Notes under the pieces: generated by a model
Database searches by the model: none
The model's input: the letters and a program-made list of their open reading frames with translations, nothing else
Told to the model about the DNA's origin: nothing
Program-made: the position numbers and the translations under genes
Part shown: one piece after another, positions 42,892-55,216 of the stretch
Position numbering within the stretch: the stretch's first letter is position 1
Layout of the letters: every line of letters begins with the position of its first letter
Source of the DNA: Campylobacterales bacterium
Lineage (GTDB): Bacteria > Campylobacterota > Campylobacteria > Campylobacterales > Sulfurimonadaceae
Length of the DNA: 57,735 bases
Direction of reading: 5' to 3'
Assembly: GCA_014859655.1 (NCBI GenBank)
Contig: JACUTT010000009.1
Location: forward strand, 1-57,735

Positions 42892-43283
42892 CAGATAAGC
42901 TGGTGTGCTGCCGACTCGATCTTGGCAGACACGGTTGCAATAGCCGCAGCATTGTCTGATGCGGAAGCAACAAGCTCTTTCGCGCTGGCAATTGCCTTCG
43001 CGATGTCACTTTCACTGTCACCGCGAATGGCAACAGCACCGTCAGCAAGGACAATAACCTTGTTTTCATCAACTTTGACATGTCCCCAGTTGATAACAAC
43101 AGATTCAGTCACTTTATCCTCTTTTACAAAATCAATGACACCCGCCTGAAGAAGCGTAGTCAATGATGCATGCTCAGGAAGCACACCAAATTCGCCCTCT
43201 TCTCCTGGAAGTGTGACCTCAGTCACGTTTCCCTTGAAGATGGCACCGCTTGGTGTAACGATCTCTAGTTGAAGAGTATTCAT
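42891..43283 (-). CDS. atpC: ATP synthase epsilon subunit
   Basis: The 130-residue protein has the epsilon beta domain (LQLEIVTPSGAIFKGNVTEV; GEEGEFGVLPEHASL) and a C-terminal helical hairpin (ASAKELVASASDNAA...). It is the last atp gene in this run, directly before tolQ. It couples the rotor shaft to catalysis and may inhibit ATPase activity. Confidence 0.95.
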   Translation of the reverse strand: MNTLQLEIVTPSGAIFKGNVTEVTLPGEEGEFGVLPEHASLTTLLQAGVIDFVKEDKVTESVVINWGHVKVDENKVIVLADGAVAIRGDSESDIAKAIASAKELVASASDNAAAIATVSAKIESAAHQLI

Positions 43284-43292
43284 CTGAATCCC

Positions 43293-45583
<2,291 letters not shown>

Positions 45584-45593
45584 TTACTGGTCC

Positions 45594-47111
45594 TTAGTTC
45601 GCAGAAAAAGTTGATTTAAACTCTTCCAATGCTTTTTTCATCAATGCGTCTGTCTCATCGTCGATTTTCTTCGAAGAACGAATGCTCTCAAAGATCTGCG
45701 GATAAGATGCCTCGATAAATGGATAAAGCTCTGATTCAAAACGAACAACATTTGAAGCGTCCATATCATCTAAGTAACCGCCGTTACCCGCAAAGATAAT
45801 GAGTGCTTGCTTCTCAGCTGAAAGCGGGGAGTAGGCAGGCTGCTTAAGCACCTCTACCATTCTCTGTCCACGCTCAAGCTGGTTGCGAGAAAGCTCATCA
45901 AGGTCAGATGCAAACTGGGCGAATGCCTGAAGTTCACGATACTGCGCAAGGTCAAGACGAAGTGTACCAGCCACTTGCTTGGTTGCTTTGATCTGGGCAG
46001 CCCCACCTACACGAGATACCGAAAGACCAACATTGATTGCCGGACGGATACCTGCGTTGAACAGGTCAGTCTCAAGGAAGATCTGACCGTCTGTAATAGA
46101 GATAACGTTTGTTGGGATATATGCCGCAACATCGCCTGCTTGTGTCTCAATGATCGGAAGTGCTGTCAATGAACCCGCACCTTTCTCATCATTAAGCTTA
46201 GCAGCACGCTCAAGTAGACGAGAGTGTAGATAGAAAACGTCTCCCGGGTATGCTTCACGGCCCGGAGGACGGCGAAGGATAAGTGACATTTCACGGTAGG
46301 CAACCGCATGCTTGGAAAGATCATCATAAACGATCAGACCGTGGCGCGCGCTATCACGGAAATATTCACCCATAGTCACACCCGTATACGGTGCAAGGAA
46401 CTGAAGTGCCGCAGCCTCAGAAGCAGTCGCAGAGACGATAATAGTGTAATCCATCGCTCCGTGATCTTCAAGTTTGCGAACGATCTGTGCTACAGTTGAC
46501 TGTTTCTGGCCAATCGCAACATAGATACAGACAACACCGTTACCTTTTTGGTTGATGATCGCATCAAGCGCAATCGTTGTCTTGCCTGTCTGACGGTCAC
46601 CGATGATAAGCTCACGTTGTCCACGTCCTATCGGAACCAGGGCGTCAATCGCCTTGATCCCTGTAGCCAATGGCTCATGTACCGATTTACGATCCATAAT
46701 ACCAGGAGCCTTCTCCTCGACGAAACGCGTTTCACTTGTCTCAATCGGGCCTTTGCCGTCTATAGGCTCACCCATTGCATTGACAACACGCCCAAGAAGC
46801 GCATCACCGACTGGAACACGTAGAAGTTTACCCAGGCGCTTTGCCGAAGTACCTTCACGAAGTCCCTCGCTTGAACCAAGAATAACAACACCTACTGCTG
46901 CCTCTTCCAAGTTCATTGCCAGTCCCTGAGTACCGTTCTCGAACTCAACCATTTCACCAGCCATTACATTTTTAAGGCCGTGTACTTTTGCAACGCCATC
47001 TGACAATGAGATGACCTTACCCGTTTCATTTATATCTACACTTAACTCAAAGTTATCAATACGTTCTTTGATAATTGAACTAATTTCGTCTGCTTGTATT
47101 TTCGCTACCAC
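45594..47111 (-). CDS. atpA: ATP synthase alpha subunit
   Basis: The 505-residue protein has the P-loop GDRQTGKTT near 169-177 and the regulatory site [20 protein letters not shown]. Its start follows the atpH stop by 20 bases. Core family length. Confidence 0.98.
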   Translation of the reverse strand: MVAKIQADEISSIIKERIDNFELSVDINETGKVISLSDGVAKVHGLKNVMAGEMVEFENGTQGLAMNLEEAAVGVVILGSSEGLREGTSAKRLGKLLRVPVGDALLGRVVNAMGEPIDGKGPIETSETRFVEEKAPGIMDRKSVHEPLATGIKAIDALVPIGRGQRELIIGDRQTGKTTIALDAIINQKGNGVVCIYVAIGQKQSTVAQIVRKLEDHGAMDYTIIVSATASEAAALQFLAPYTGVTMGEYFRDSARHGLIVYDDLSKHAVAYREMSLILRRPPGREAYPGDVFYLHSRLLERAAKLNDEKGAGSLTALPIIETQAGDVAAYIPTNVISITDGQIFLETDLFNAGIRPAINVGLSVSRVGGAAQIKATKQVAGTLRLDLAQYRELQAFAQFASDLDELSRNQLERGQRMVEVLKQPAYSPLSAEKQALIIFAGNGGYLDDMDASNVVRFESELYPFIEASYPQIFESIRSSKKIDDETDALMKKALEEFKSTFSAN

Positions 47112-47131
47112 TATTTTTCTCCTTTCTAAGG

Positions 47132-47665
47132 TTAAATTGCTTTAAGAATATGATCGATTAACGAGGCGTTGATTCTCTGTTTAGAGAAGTTAATCTCTAC
47201 ACCAAGGTCTTCAACTTCAACTTTAATACCATCAAAATTTGTTTTGACAAACTCTAAAGTGATCTTCGCATTGACTCTTTTACCCAGTCCGCTGCTTAGG
47301 GCTTCGACTGTTTTGGCATCCATGTCCAAGTCACTAAAGATCTTTCCTGTATAAGCATTATTAACCACTGCAATCTCTTTCGAGATCTGATCTGCAATTT
47401 CAGGAATCAATTCAAGACGATTCTTCTCTGCGAGAAGTTTCAAAAAGTTATTGATCTTTTCACTTTTTGCTTTTTCAACGGCTGCCAACAGGATCTCTTC
47501 TTTCGCTGAAGAGGAGATCATCGGAGCAGAGATGAAGTCAACAAAACTCTCGTTTTCAAACTGAGATGAAAGGGCATCAAATATAGCCGATATAGAAGCT
47601 AGATTTTCTGCATTTTCACCCTCCAAAAGCGCTTTTACATAACGCTTTGCTACTAAAGCTGCCAT
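47132..47665 (-). CDS. atpH: ATP synthase delta subunit
   Basis: The 177-residue helical protein opens [16 protein letters not shown] and has the family region [20 protein letters not shown] near the middle. It links the F1 top to the stator. The start codon overlaps the atpF stop by one base. Confidence 0.9.
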   Translation of the reverse strand: MAALVAKRYVKALLEGENAENLASISAIFDALSSQFENESFVDFISAPMISSSAKEEILLAAVEKAKSEKINNFLKLLAEKNRLELIPEIADQISKEIAVVNNAYTGKIFSDLDMDAKTVEALSSGLGKRVNAKITLEFVKTNFDGIKVEVEDLGVEINFSKQRINASLIDHILKAI

Positions 47666-48183
47666 TATGCCACCTTTTTCAAGATGATATCAGCAAAGGC
47701 TTCTTTGTCAAGACCTGCATTGTCCTGGCTTAGAGCTTCTGATAGCACTTCTTCTACAACAGTACGGACCATCTGGCGTTTTTCAAGCGAAATGATGTCG
47801 TTTTGCTGTTTCTCAAGATTGGATAAATCGAAGTCAAGCTGTGAAGCCATCTTCTCGTTAATAATCTTATTCTCTTTTTTACAGTTGCTCATAATCTCTT
47901 CGGCAAGTAGTTTTGCCTCTTCGATACTTGAGTTTGCTGCTTCTTTTGCTGCTTTTGTCTCTTTCAATCGGTTTTGAACCTTTTCGAGTTCATCCGCGAT
48001 ACCCTGAGTGCGTCCCGTAAAATATGCTTTTACATAATCCGCGATAAGGTAATAAACAATACCAGCAAAGATGAGGAAGTTGACCGTACGCTGAATTATA
48101 TCAGTTTCCGTCCCTGACGCTTCTGCATGCTCTGCCGCAAAGCTCACGCCTGCAAAAAAAGCCATTAAAAATATGTGTTTCAT
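47665..48183 (-). CDS. atpF: ATP synthase subunit b
   Basis: The 172-residue protein has a signal-like first segment (MKHIFLMAFFAGVSFA), a membrane helix (RTVNFLIFAGIVYYLIADYV) and a long charged coiled coil. It forms the stator with b'. In Campylobacterota the b genes occur as a pair before atpH; atpB and atpE are elsewhere. Confidence 0.9.
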   Translation of the reverse strand: MKHIFLMAFFAGVSFAAEHAEASGTETDIIQRTVNFLIFAGIVYYLIADYVKAYFTGRTQGIADELEKVQNRLKETKAAKEAANSSIEEAKLLAEEIMSNCKKENKIINEKMASQLDFDLSNLEKQQNDIISLEKRQMVRTVVEEVLSEALSQDNAGLDKEAFADIILKKVA

Positions 48184-48195
48184 ACGCTCAGATCC

Positions 48196-48618
48196 TTATA
48201 TCTTGCTAAATTTAGCTTTGATCGCCGTCTTAAAGAGTGGGACTTCTGACAATAAAGCATTGGTCAGACTCTCACGCTCTGTTGCAAGCGATGCGTTGAA
48301 AGCTGCAAATCTCTCTGCCAGCTCAGCTTTTTTAGCTTCAATTTTGCTCTCTGAAAGTTCTTTAGCCTCGTTCACAACCTTCTCTCTAAACGCCATAGCT
48401 TCCGCCTTGGCCTCAGAGATAATTTTCTCTGCCTGTGCATGCAAAGCCGCAATCTCGTCGCCATTATTTCCGACCTCTTCGAGGTCTTTTTTAATGTCGG
48501 CATCACGTTTTTGCATATACCCAAGCAAAGGGTTGTAAAGCCAAGAGTTCAGAAGTGCGATAAGGACCAAGAAAACGACTATCGTAATCAATAGTAGAAC
48601 CGGACTGATATCTAACAT
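48196..48618 (-). CDS. atpF': ATP synthase subunit b' (atpF')
   Basis: The protein (about 140 residues) begins with a membrane segment (MLDISPVLLLITIVVFLVLI) and continues as a coiled coil. I take ATG 48618, which has GGGAGG four bases before it; the longer frame adds four residues. It is the first gene of the atp operon in this window. Confidence 0.88.
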   Translation of the reverse strand: MLDISPVLLLITIVVFLVLIALLNSWLYNPLLGYMQKRDADIKKDLEEVGNNGDEIAALHAQAEKIISEAKAEAMAFREKVVNEAKELSESKIEAKKAELAERFAAFNASLATERESLTNALLSEVPLFKTAIKAKFSKI

Positions 48619-48693
48619 CTTACCTCCCAAGTTAAAACACCGCCAGAAATCAATGAAGAGATCCGGTGGCCAAAATACTTAAAATTTTGTGAG

Positions 48694-48699
48694 ATTATA
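48694..48699 (-). promoter_or_regulatory. -10 box of the atp operon
   Basis: A TATAAT on the minus strand lies about 75 bases before atpF'. No good -35 hexamer at 17 bases. The gap 48619-48737 separates it from parB. Confidence 0.45.
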
Positions 48700-48737
48700 C
48701 TGTGTGTTAATTGAAGGGTACTTAAAACCAGAAGGAT

Positions 48738-49592
48738 TTAAGAGAAGAATTTTACAAATGTTGAAATTTCATCATCGCTTGAGAATGAAAAGCTTAGTCT
48801 GTGCCCTTTAATCTCATAATTAATCAGCTGCTCATCCAGAACATCTTTCAAAATCTCCATGTTCAGCACTGTTTGCTTAGGTGCTTGGGCCTGACTTTTA
48901 TTGCCTGTCTCACCCTCTTTGAACTGCTTGACCATCTTTTCGATATCGCGCACGGAGAGCTTCTGTCCGATTATCGAATCGACCAGAATGTTCTGATCCT
49001 TGCTGGGCAGATTCACCATCACCTTGGCATGGCCTGCGGAGATCTGTTTTTCTATAATCGCTTTTTGCGCCTTTGGTGTGAGCTGAAGCAGGCGAAGCGT
49101 ATTGGTGATCTGTGAGCGGCTTTTATGGATGATGGCAGAGAGCTCGTCCTGCGTGATCTCGTGTATGGTGATCAGCTCTTCGTATGATTTTGCCAGCTCA
49201 ATCGCGTTAAGCTCTTCGCGCTGGATATTTTCAATTAGGGCCAGCTCGCGCATCTGCTCCGGCGTGGCAGAGACAACAACAGCCTTGATCGTCTTTGTTT
49301 TTGCCATTTTAGACGCGCGAAGACGGCGCTCACCCGCGATCAGGATATACTCGTCCATCTGCTCTGCTATAACAACGGGCTGAAGAAGTCCGTGCTGCTT
49401 GATCGAGTCGGCCAGCTCCTGAAGCGCTCTCTCGTCAAAATATTTGCGCGGCTGGTAAGGGTTGACTTTGATGTTAACAAGGGGTATCTCTAAGATAGAC
49501 TTTGAAGGAGAGATCTCATTATCGTATGCCTCTTCTATCTCACCCAGGAGTTCGCCAAGGCCTCGACCGAGGGCCTGTGTCTTAACCGCCAT
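48738..49592 (-). CDS. parB: Chromosome-partition protein ParB
   Basis: The roughly 284-residue protein has the ParB N-terminal motifs: NPYQPRKYFDERALQELADS, GLLQPVV, GERRLRA, and the helix-turn-helix IIHKSRSQITNTLRLLQL. It binds parS sites and CTP. I take ATG 49592 (CAGG upstream); the TTG two codons before overlaps the parA stop. No parS consensus was recognised in the window. Confidence 0.95.
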   Translation of the reverse strand: MAVKTQALGRGLGELLGEIEEAYDNEISPSKSILEIPLVNIKVNPYQPRKYFDERALQELADSIKQHGLLQPVVIAEQMDEYILIAGERRLRASKMAKTKTIKAVVVSATPEQMRELALIENIQREELNAIELAKSYEELITIHEITQDELSAIIHKSRSQITNTLRLLQLTPKAQKAIIEKQISAGHAKVMVNLPSKDQNILVDSIIGQKLSVRDIEKMVKQFKEGETGNKSQAQAPKQTVLNMEILKDVLDEQLINYEIKGHRLSFSFSSDDEISTFVKFFS

Positions 49593-49594
49593 AC

Positions 49595-50380
49595 TCAACC
49601 TGCCAATATAGCGTGGGCAAGATCTTGATAAGCAAGCGAGCCGCTGGATTTCACATCATACAAGATAGCCGGCTTGCCAAATGAAGGCGATTCCGCCAGT
49701 TTTACATTTCGGGGAATAACGATGTAATCTTCTCTGATGTCTTTAAAAAGTTTGCTTTCAAAATGCTGCGTCAGATCAGAGAAGACCTGCTTTGAAAGGT
49801 TGTTCTGCGCCGTGAACATTGTCGGCAAAAAGCCTTTTATCGACAGCTTCGGGTTGATCGTCTTGCGGATTAGTCGCACTGTGTTGAGCAGCTGCGCCAA
49901 ACCTTCCAGGGCAAAAAACTCGCACTGTATAGGAATAATGACTGAGTTTGCCGCCGAGAGCGCATTGATCGTCATCGGCCCCAGAGCCGGAGGCGAATCG
50001 ATGATAATATAATCATAATCTTTAAGAACCTTGTCAATCGCACGCTTTAAGATAAGTTCGCGTCCTTTTGAGTTTTTGGCATCATAGAACTCTTTTTCAA
50101 CACCGACCAGACCGATGTTTGAGGGTGCGAGAGAGAGTGTCGGCAGGCTTGTCTTCAAGATGATGTCATCGAGTTTTTTTGTGCCGATGAGAACATGATA
50201 GATGTTGTACTCATAGTCATTTCTGTGGTAGCCCAAAGAGGTTGTTGCATTCGCCTGGGGGTCAGCATCGATAAGAAGAACCTTCTTCTCTGCTACAGCC
50301 AAAGATGCTGCGAGATTGACGGCAGTCGTTGTTTTTCCGACCCCGCCCTTTTGATTTGCTATAGCGATTACTTCACTCAT
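49595..50380 (-). CDS. parA: Chromosome-partition ATPase ParA (Soj)
   Basis: The 261-residue Walker-type ATPase starts [20 protein letters not shown], the deviant Walker A motif, and has [12 protein letters not shown] and the [12 protein letters not shown] box. It works with ParB in chromosome segregation. The start overlaps the birA stop by four bases (ATGA). Confidence 0.96.
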   Translation of the reverse strand: MSEVIAIANQKGGVGKTTTAVNLAASLAVAEKKVLLIDADPQANATTSLGYHRNDYEYNIYHVLIGTKKLDDIILKTSLPTLSLAPSNIGLVGVEKEFYDAKNSKGRELILKRAIDKVLKDYDYIIIDSPPALGPMTINALSAANSVIIPIQCEFFALEGLAQLLNTVRLIRKTINPKLSIKGFLPTMFTAQNNLSKQVFSDLTQHFESKLFKDIREDYIVIPRNVKLAESPSFGKPAILYDVKSSGSLAYQDLAHAILAG

Positions 50381-51012
50381 CGTAAACTATATATCCTTTG
50401 TCCATCTATGTTCAAAGAGCCGTCAGCATTAAGTTCTGCGTTCTCTAATGAAATCTTGTTGTTTTCATAATGAATACTATGATTTTTACTTCTTGTAAAT
50501 TCTACCTCGTATTTACTAAAAATATGCTTCCATGATGGCCTATTTTTTATCTTTTTAAAAAATTCATTTAATAATTCTTTTTTATCTATTGCAATATCCA
50601 AGCAGGCAAAGCCTTCAGGCGATTTTTGACTATTTATCCCTATTCCACACACGAGGTCATTGCCCTTCAAAAAAGTTATCGTTCCGCCGATCTTTGCGCC
50701 ATTAAGGTAAAAATCGTTAGGCCATTTGAGCCAGAGTTCAGACCCGGCCTCGCTAAGCATCTCTTTTAAAAGATAGGAGAAGTAGATAGAACTGGACTCC
50801 AGAGGAAGGTCTGAGGGAAGCGCATCCCGGCTCAGCGCAAAAGAGAAGAAGAGATTTCCCTCCATCCCGATCCACGTGTTTCCCCGGCTTCCTATGCCCT
50901 GCGTCTGCCTGTGCGCTGCTATAGCAACCGGAGAGAGAAGCTCCTTGCTGTTAAGCTTCTCTTTTAGATAGCTCTGCGTCGAAGAGAGCTCGTCAAACCA
51001 GTATATCTGCAC
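50377..51012 (-). CDS. birA: Biotin-protein ligase BirA (catalytic domain only)
   Basis: The 211-residue protein has the ligase motif [26 protein letters not shown], and lacks the N-terminal helix-turn-helix, so it does not repress biotin synthesis. The C-terminal third is notably A+T-rich (50400-50620) compared with the G+C-richer N-terminal half. It overlaps fmt by 20 bases. Confidence 0.93.
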   Translation of the reverse strand: MQIYWFDELSSTQSYLKEKLNSKELLSPVAIAAHRQTQGIGSRGNTWIGMEGNLFFSFALSRDALPSDLPLESSSIYFSYLLKEMLSEAGSELWLKWPNDFYLNGAKIGGTITFLKGNDLVCGIGINSQKSPEGFACLDIAIDKKELLNEFFKKIKNRPSWKHIFSKYEVEFTRSKNHSIHYENNKISLENAELNADGSLNIDGQRIYSLR

Positions 51013-51904
51013 ACTGCAATCTTTTGCCGTTAAGGTAGGCCTGCACTGCCATCTCGTTTTTTGATGCCGGTTGAACGCTATAAAGACGCACAGCTCCTTT
51101 TTTGCAGCCGATAAGAGCGCTCTCTTTGGAGATTTCCAGGATCTCGCCGGATAGGTACTCTCCTTCTGTGGACTCCAGGCTCATCTTTTTGAGTTTGAGT
51201 CCGCTTCGCAGGTAGACACCCGGCCATGGCGTGTAGGCACGGTAGGTATTGTAAAGAGTTCTGGCATCATCAAAACTCACCAGCCCCTTCTCTTTCGTGA
51301 TCTTTGAGCAGTGGCTTGCCCGGGCATCATCCTGCTTTTGTGGCTTCAAGGATGTGAAGTTTTTCAGCACATCCGCGCTCAACTCTGCCGCCACATCGGT
51401 CAGAAGTTCAAAAAGTTCTTCGACCATCATCATCCCAGGAATCTCGACACGCGCTATTTTTAAAATATCTCCCGTATCAAGTCCTACGTCCATCAGCATG
51501 GCCGTAACGCCTGTCTCTTTGTCTCCGTTCAAGATCGCCTGCTGTATGGGGCTGGCACCTCTGTAGTGCGGGAGTATGGAGGCATGCAGGTTGATGCAGG
51601 GTGCAATGTCGAGAATGACTTTGGGAAGGATCTGTCCGTAGGCTGCCACCACAATAAAATCGGGCCGGAGAACTTTGATCTGCACATGGGTCTCTTCGCC
51701 GCGAAGGTTTTGCGGCTGATGCACCTCTATACCGTGTTCATGGGCAAGGCTTTTTACGGGAGGCGAAGTGAGGATTTTTTTTCTTCCGACGGGCTTGTCC
51801 GGCTGCGTAAAGACGCACAAAACATTGATCTCTTCGTCTTCAATCAGCGTCTGCAAGATCGACGAAGCATAATCGGGCGTACCCATATAAACGATATTTA
51901 TCAC
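50993..51904 (-). CDS. fmt: Methionyl-tRNA formyltransferase
   Basis: The protein has the formyltransferase text VYMGTPDYASSIL near the start, HASILPHYRGASPIQQAI near 110, and TGVTAMLMDVGLDTGDIL. I take GTG 51904 because AAGGA is six bases upstream and the preceding 18 residues are basic noise. It adds the formyl group to initiator tRNA. Confidence 0.95.
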   Translation of the reverse strand: MINIVYMGTPDYASSILQTLIEDEEINVLCVFTQPDKPVGRKKILTSPPVKSLAHEHGIEVHQPQNLRGEETHVQIKVLRPDFIVVAAYGQILPKVILDIAPCINLHASILPHYRGASPIQQAILNGDKETGVTAMLMDVGLDTGDILKIARVEIPGMMMVEELFELLTDVAAELSADVLKNFTSLKPQKQDDARASHCSKITKEKGLVSFDDARTLYNTYRAYTPWPGVYLRSGLKLKKMSLESTEGEYLSGEILEISKESALIGCKKGAVRLYSVQPASKNEMAVQAYLNGKRLQCADILV

Positions 51905-51935
51905 TATTTTCCTTTTTTGCCTGAGCAGTCTTGGT

Positions 51936-52709
51936 CTACGTGGCCGGCACCTCTGCACAGAAGAGTGTTCCGCCCTTGTGACTCTCTTGAAGCAGAAAGC
52001 TTTTCACATCGCTAAGATCAAAACCTGAACTCAGAAACATCATCTTCTCTCTTTTGAGCAAGAAATCCGCTGCCTTGAGTTTTGTCACAATACCGCCCGT
52101 GGCAAAAGAGTTGTTCGGCGTGACAACCGCGCTCAGTGCACTCTCTTCGATTTCGCAGACGATCTTTAAGACAGCCGCATCCTCAAAGGCATGCGGATCT
52201 TTGTCATAATAGGCATCGATATCAGACAAAATAACCAGCAGTTCGCACTCGAAATAGTGTGTGACATAGGCTGAGAGCTGATCATTGTCGCCAAAGACAA
52301 GCTCATCGATCGCCGTCGCATCGTTCTCGTTGATGATAGGCAAAACACCGTTGGCAAGAAGCGTCTCTATAGTGTCTTTGGCACTTTTAAGCTGTTCGGG
52401 CGACTTGAAATTTGAGGCGGTGACCAGTATCTGCGAGGTCAGCATGCCAAACTGTTCAAACTTCTTCTTGTAGCGGTTCATCAGCAGAGGCTGGCCGATC
52501 GCCGCCAAAGCCTGCTTGTTCGCAAGTATTTTCTTGTCAAGTTTAAGCTCGGTATAACCCGCCGCAACCGCCCCCGAAGAAACCAGGATCACCTCGTACT
52601 TTTTACGCAGCTCGGCGATGAGATCCACTAGGTTTTGCATACGTTCTCGTGCGATGCGATTGTGGTCAGTTAAAACAGCAGAGCCGACTTTAATCACAAT
52701 CCGTTTCAT
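51936..52709 (-). CDS. proB: Glutamate 5-kinase ProB (short form)
   Basis: The 257-residue protein starts [20 protein letters not shown], has [14 protein letters not shown] and INENDATA, and ends without the C-terminal PUA domain found in E. coli. It makes gamma-glutamyl phosphate for proline. It overlaps obg by four bases. Confidence 0.94.
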   Translation of the reverse strand: MKRIVIKVGSAVLTDHNRIARERMQNLVDLIAELRKKYEVILVSSGAVAAGYTELKLDKKILANKQALAAIGQPLLMNRYKKKFEQFGMLTSQILVTASNFKSPEQLKSAKDTIETLLANGVLPIINENDATAIDELVFGDNDQLSAYVTHYFECELLVILSDIDAYYDKDPHAFEDAAVLKIVCEIEESALSAVVTPNNSFATGGIVTKLKAADFLLKREKMMFLSSGFDLSDVKSFLLQESHKGGTLFCAEVPAT

Positions 52710-53800
52710 CTATGAAGGCGGACCAGTTCAAAGAGTGCATGCGAAAGCGCTTTTGTATTCTTGTTCGTCACCGAAGAGATAGGCGCCACGATAAAAGGAA
52801 GGGTGGTGTCATAAGCTCCGGTCACATCTGCCTCCTGCTCATAAAACGGCAGGTCATCATCAAACCCGTATCTGCTCTTTGCAGAGGCTTTTAAGCCGAG
52901 CATTTTAATAAAGGCCGCACTCTTCTCTTCTGCCTCTTCCGGACTCATCGCATCGCTTCGTGTCAGCGCAATCGCATACGAGCGCGTTGAGAGGACAGCT
53001 GAGAAGTTTTCCAGTTCGACTTTAAGCGTATCGTACTGATACTCCATATCGTGATATGAAGCGAGATCGATCATAAACAGAAGCGTCTTCGTACGCTCTA
53101 TATGCTGAAGAAACTGAAGCCCAAGCCCCTTCCCTTCCGAAGCGCCGCCAATGATACCCGGGATATCCGCCATGACAAAAGAGTCATAATCGCCGATATT
53201 GACCTGACCGAGTTTCGGTGTGAGCGTTGTAAACTCATAGTTTGCGATCTCTGGACGCGCATTGGAGATCGTTGAGATCAGGGTCGATTTTCCGACATTG
53301 GGAAAACCTACAAGACCGACATCTGCCATCAGTTTAAGATCAAGAATAACCTCTTTGCTCACACCCGGAAGGCCCGGCTGGGCATAGGTCGGCGCCTGGT
53401 TGGTAGAGGATTTAAAGTGGACATTTCCAAGACCGCCCTTTCCACCGTGCAGATACATGAATTCTTGGCCGTGCTCTGTCATATCGCAGACGATCTCGCC
53501 TGTCTCCTTGTCGATCACCTGAGTTCCCGGAGGCACGATGACATACAACACCTTCCCTGACTTGCCGGTACAGTTGTGAATCCCGCCGGGCTGACCGTTG
53601 TCCGCCTTAGCATGGTGGCGTCCGCGAAAATGCGAAAGCGTGTGAGTGTTGTTATCGCATTTGAAGCAGACATCCCCGCCTTTGCCGCCATCACCGCCCT
53701 CAGGACCGCCTTGTGTAACAAACTTTTCACGGCGGAACGAAGCGCACCCCGGCCCACCTTTTCCTGATGAGACAGTGATTTCGACGCGATCTATAAACAT
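52706..53800 (-). CDS. obg: Obg-family GTPase (ObgE/CgtA)
   Basis: The 364-residue protein has the glycine-rich OBG fold ([22 protein letters not shown]-type, residues 14-75), the G domain with GFPNVGKST near 166, DIPGIIGGA and the switch regions, and a short C-terminal tail. It acts in ribosome assembly and cell-cycle control. An unusual A+T-rich inverted repeat lies just upstream. Confidence 0.96.
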   Translation of the reverse strand: MFIDRVEITVSSGKGGPGCASFRREKFVTQGGPEGGDGGKGGDVCFKCDNNTHTLSHFRGRHHAKADNGQPGGIHNCTGKSGKVLYVIVPPGTQVIDKETGEIVCDMTEHGQEFMYLHGGKGGLGNVHFKSSTNQAPTYAQPGLPGVSKEVILDLKLMADVGLVGFPNVGKSTLISTISNARPEIANYEFTTLTPKLGQVNIGDYDSFVMADIPGIIGGASEGKGLGLQFLQHIERTKTLLFMIDLASYHDMEYQYDTLKVELENFSAVLSTRSYAIALTRSDAMSPEEAEEKSAAFIKMLGLKASAKSRYGFDDDLPFYEQEADVTGAYDTTLPFIVAPISSVTNKNTKALSHALFELVRLHR

Positions 53801-53847
53801 GGTTTTCCTTGTTAAAGTAGGAATTTAATCCTATATATTATGCATAA

Positions 53848-53896
53848 TTTTCAATATACGAATTCAATTCGAAATTATACTATTAAATATTGAAAA
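53848..53896. promoter_or_regulatory. Nested inverted repeats upstream of obg
   Basis: TTTTCAATAT (53848-53857) and ATATTGAAAA (53887-53896) form a perfect 10-base inverted repeat around a 29-base loop that itself contains the odd palindrome CGAATTCAATTCG. It lies about 50-95 bases before obg, between the rpmA terminator and the obg start, and may be an operator or a transcript structure. No family match is claimed. Confidence 0.35.
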
Positions 53897-53919
53897 TAGG
53901 ATTTAGTAAAATTGATTTG

Positions 53920-53950
53920 TTAGAAGAAGAGATCCCCGCCGAAGCGGAGA
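53920..53950 (-). terminator. Weak terminator-like hairpin after rpmA
   Basis: On the minus strand CCGC-TTCG-GCGG forms a short GC stem with a stable tetraloop, preceded by CTCTCT and followed by GGATCTCTTCTTC. It lies 7 bases beyond the rpmA stop and may reduce read-through into obg. Confidence 0.4.
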
Positions 53951-53956
53951 GAGTAA

Positions 53957-54211
53957 TTATGCAGGGATAATTGAAACTTGCTTACGCTTTTTGTCGTAAC
54001 GCTCAAATACAACGATACCGTCTACTAGTGCATATAGAGTATGGTCTTTGCCCATTCCCATGTTCTTACCCGGGTGGACTTTAGTTCCACGTTGACGAAT
54101 GATGATATTTCCTGCACGTACAGTTTGACCACCAAATTTCTTCACGCCTAAACGACGTCCAGCAGAATCTCTATTATTCTGTGTACTACCCTGACCTTTT
54201 TTGTGTGCCAT
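53957..54211 (-). CDS. rpmA: 50S ribosomal protein L27
   Basis: The 84-residue protein starts [20 protein letters not shown] and has [19 protein letters not shown], the L27 pattern. The N-terminal residues reach the peptidyl transferase centre. It is transcribed with rplU just upstream. Confidence 0.97.
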   Translation of the reverse strand: MAHKKGQGSTQNNRDSAGRRLGVKKFGGQTVRAGNIIIRQRGTKVHPGKNMGMGKDHTLYALVDGIVVFERYDKKRKQVSIIPA

Positions 54212-54240
54212 AATTGAGTCCTTTTAAGTTTAGTCGCTAA

Positions 54241-54549
54241 TTAAGCAGCGATTTTTGTGATACGAACACGGGTAAAGTCACGACGGAAACCGCGCTTGAC
54301 CTTAGAGTCTTTACGACGACGCTTTTTGAAAGTGATAACTTTTTTGTCACGACCTTCATTGATAACTTCTGCAGTGACAACAGCACCGTCAATGTACGGA
54401 GCACCAAATCTAAGCTCACCGTCATTGACAGCAAGTACTTCTTTGATTTCGATAGCTGTTTTAGGTTCTAAAGACATTTTGTCTAGAAGAAGGATGTCAC
54501 CCTCTTGAACCTTGTACTGTTTACCACCATTTTTGATAATTGCGTACAT
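54241..54549 (-). CDS. rplU: 50S ribosomal protein L21
   Basis: The 102-residue protein starts [18 protein letters not shown] and ends with the L21 basic C-terminus ([20 protein letters not shown]). Upstream is a 235-base leader with three hairpins, listed separately, that could control the rplU-rpmA unit. Confidence 0.97.
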   Translation of the reverse strand: MYAIIKNGGKQYKVQEGDILLLDKMSLEPKTAIEIKEVLAVNDGELRFGAPYIDGAVVTAEVINEGRDKKVITFKKRRRKDSKVKRGFRRDFTRVRITKIAA

Positions 54550-54787
54550 TATATTTCCTTGGTTTTTATTAAGAGTTCTCTAAAAACGCTTAGTGTCAGC
54601 ACTAAACTCATCATCACAAAACTCTATAACATCCCAAAGGAGATTAAAAAAGCAACATTAGTGATAATCAGGCCCGCGCCAGTAAAGAGAGGGGGTTTCA
54701 CCCTCTCCGACACCAAGAGTCAAAAAGTACTCTTTTAGTCTTTGACAGGGCACTCGCGATGCCCTGAGTTAAAGTTCGCGAATTATA
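54550..54787 (-). promoter_or_regulatory. Structured leader of the rplU-rpmA operon
   Basis: A TATAAT on the minus strand at 54782-54787 would start a transcript with three hairpins before rplU: CAGGGCA/TGCCCTG (54746-54766), AAGAGT/ACTCTT (54715-54734) and GAGAGGG/CCCTCTC (54687-54707), the last followed by TTTACT. The final one looks like an attenuator. No gene lies in this interval; the frame at 54505-54738 on the other strand is a shadow. Autogenous control by L21 is known in other phyla; here it is inference. Confidence 0.45.
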
Positions 54788-54844
54788 CTTGAAATTGCTT
54801 TAAGTTTTCTTTAAATATGCTATAGCAGCCAAAAACGCATTGTT

Positions 54845-55216
54845 TTAGCAGACAGCGATCACTTCGATCTCCACAAGAGCATTCTTAGGCAGGGTCTTCG
54901 CCGCAACCAAAGAGCGTGCCGGCTTGTGCTCGCCGAAGGCCTCTGCGTAGATCGCGTTGACGGTGGCAAAATCATTGATATCCGCTACAAAGGCCAGGAC
55001 CTTCACCACCTTCTGCAAAGAGCTGCCTGATTCTTCGAGGACGGCTTTGAGATTTTCAAAGACCTGCTTCGTCTGAAGCACAACATCGTCCTCCACCATA
55101 GAGCCGTCCGGACGCAAAGCGATCTGACCCGAGGTGTAGACCATGCCGTTTACTTTTACCGCCTGAGAATAGGGCCCTATCGCCGCAGGGGCCTTGTCTG
55201 TTTTTACAAATTCCAT
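54845..55216 (-). CDS. ridA: RidA family deaminase
   Basis: The 123-residue protein has the RidA text APAAIGPYSQAVKV near the start, TSGQIAL, and the C-terminal region KPARSLVAAKTLPKNALVEIEV with the conserved arginine. It destroys reactive enamine/imine intermediates from PLP enzymes. I start at ATG 55216, which overlaps the upstream stop TGA. Confidence 0.95.
   Translation of the reverse strand: MEFVKTDKAPAAIGPYSQAVKVNGMVYTSGQIALRPDGSMVEDDVVLQTKQVFENLKAVLEESGSSLQKVVKVLAFVADINDFATVNAIYAEAFGEHKPARSLVAAKTLPKNALVEIEVIAVC

Noticed and set aside
48738-50380. A parS centromere-like site near parAB
   Set aside because: I saw no copy of a parS-like palindrome by eye; none can be claimed without a pattern search.
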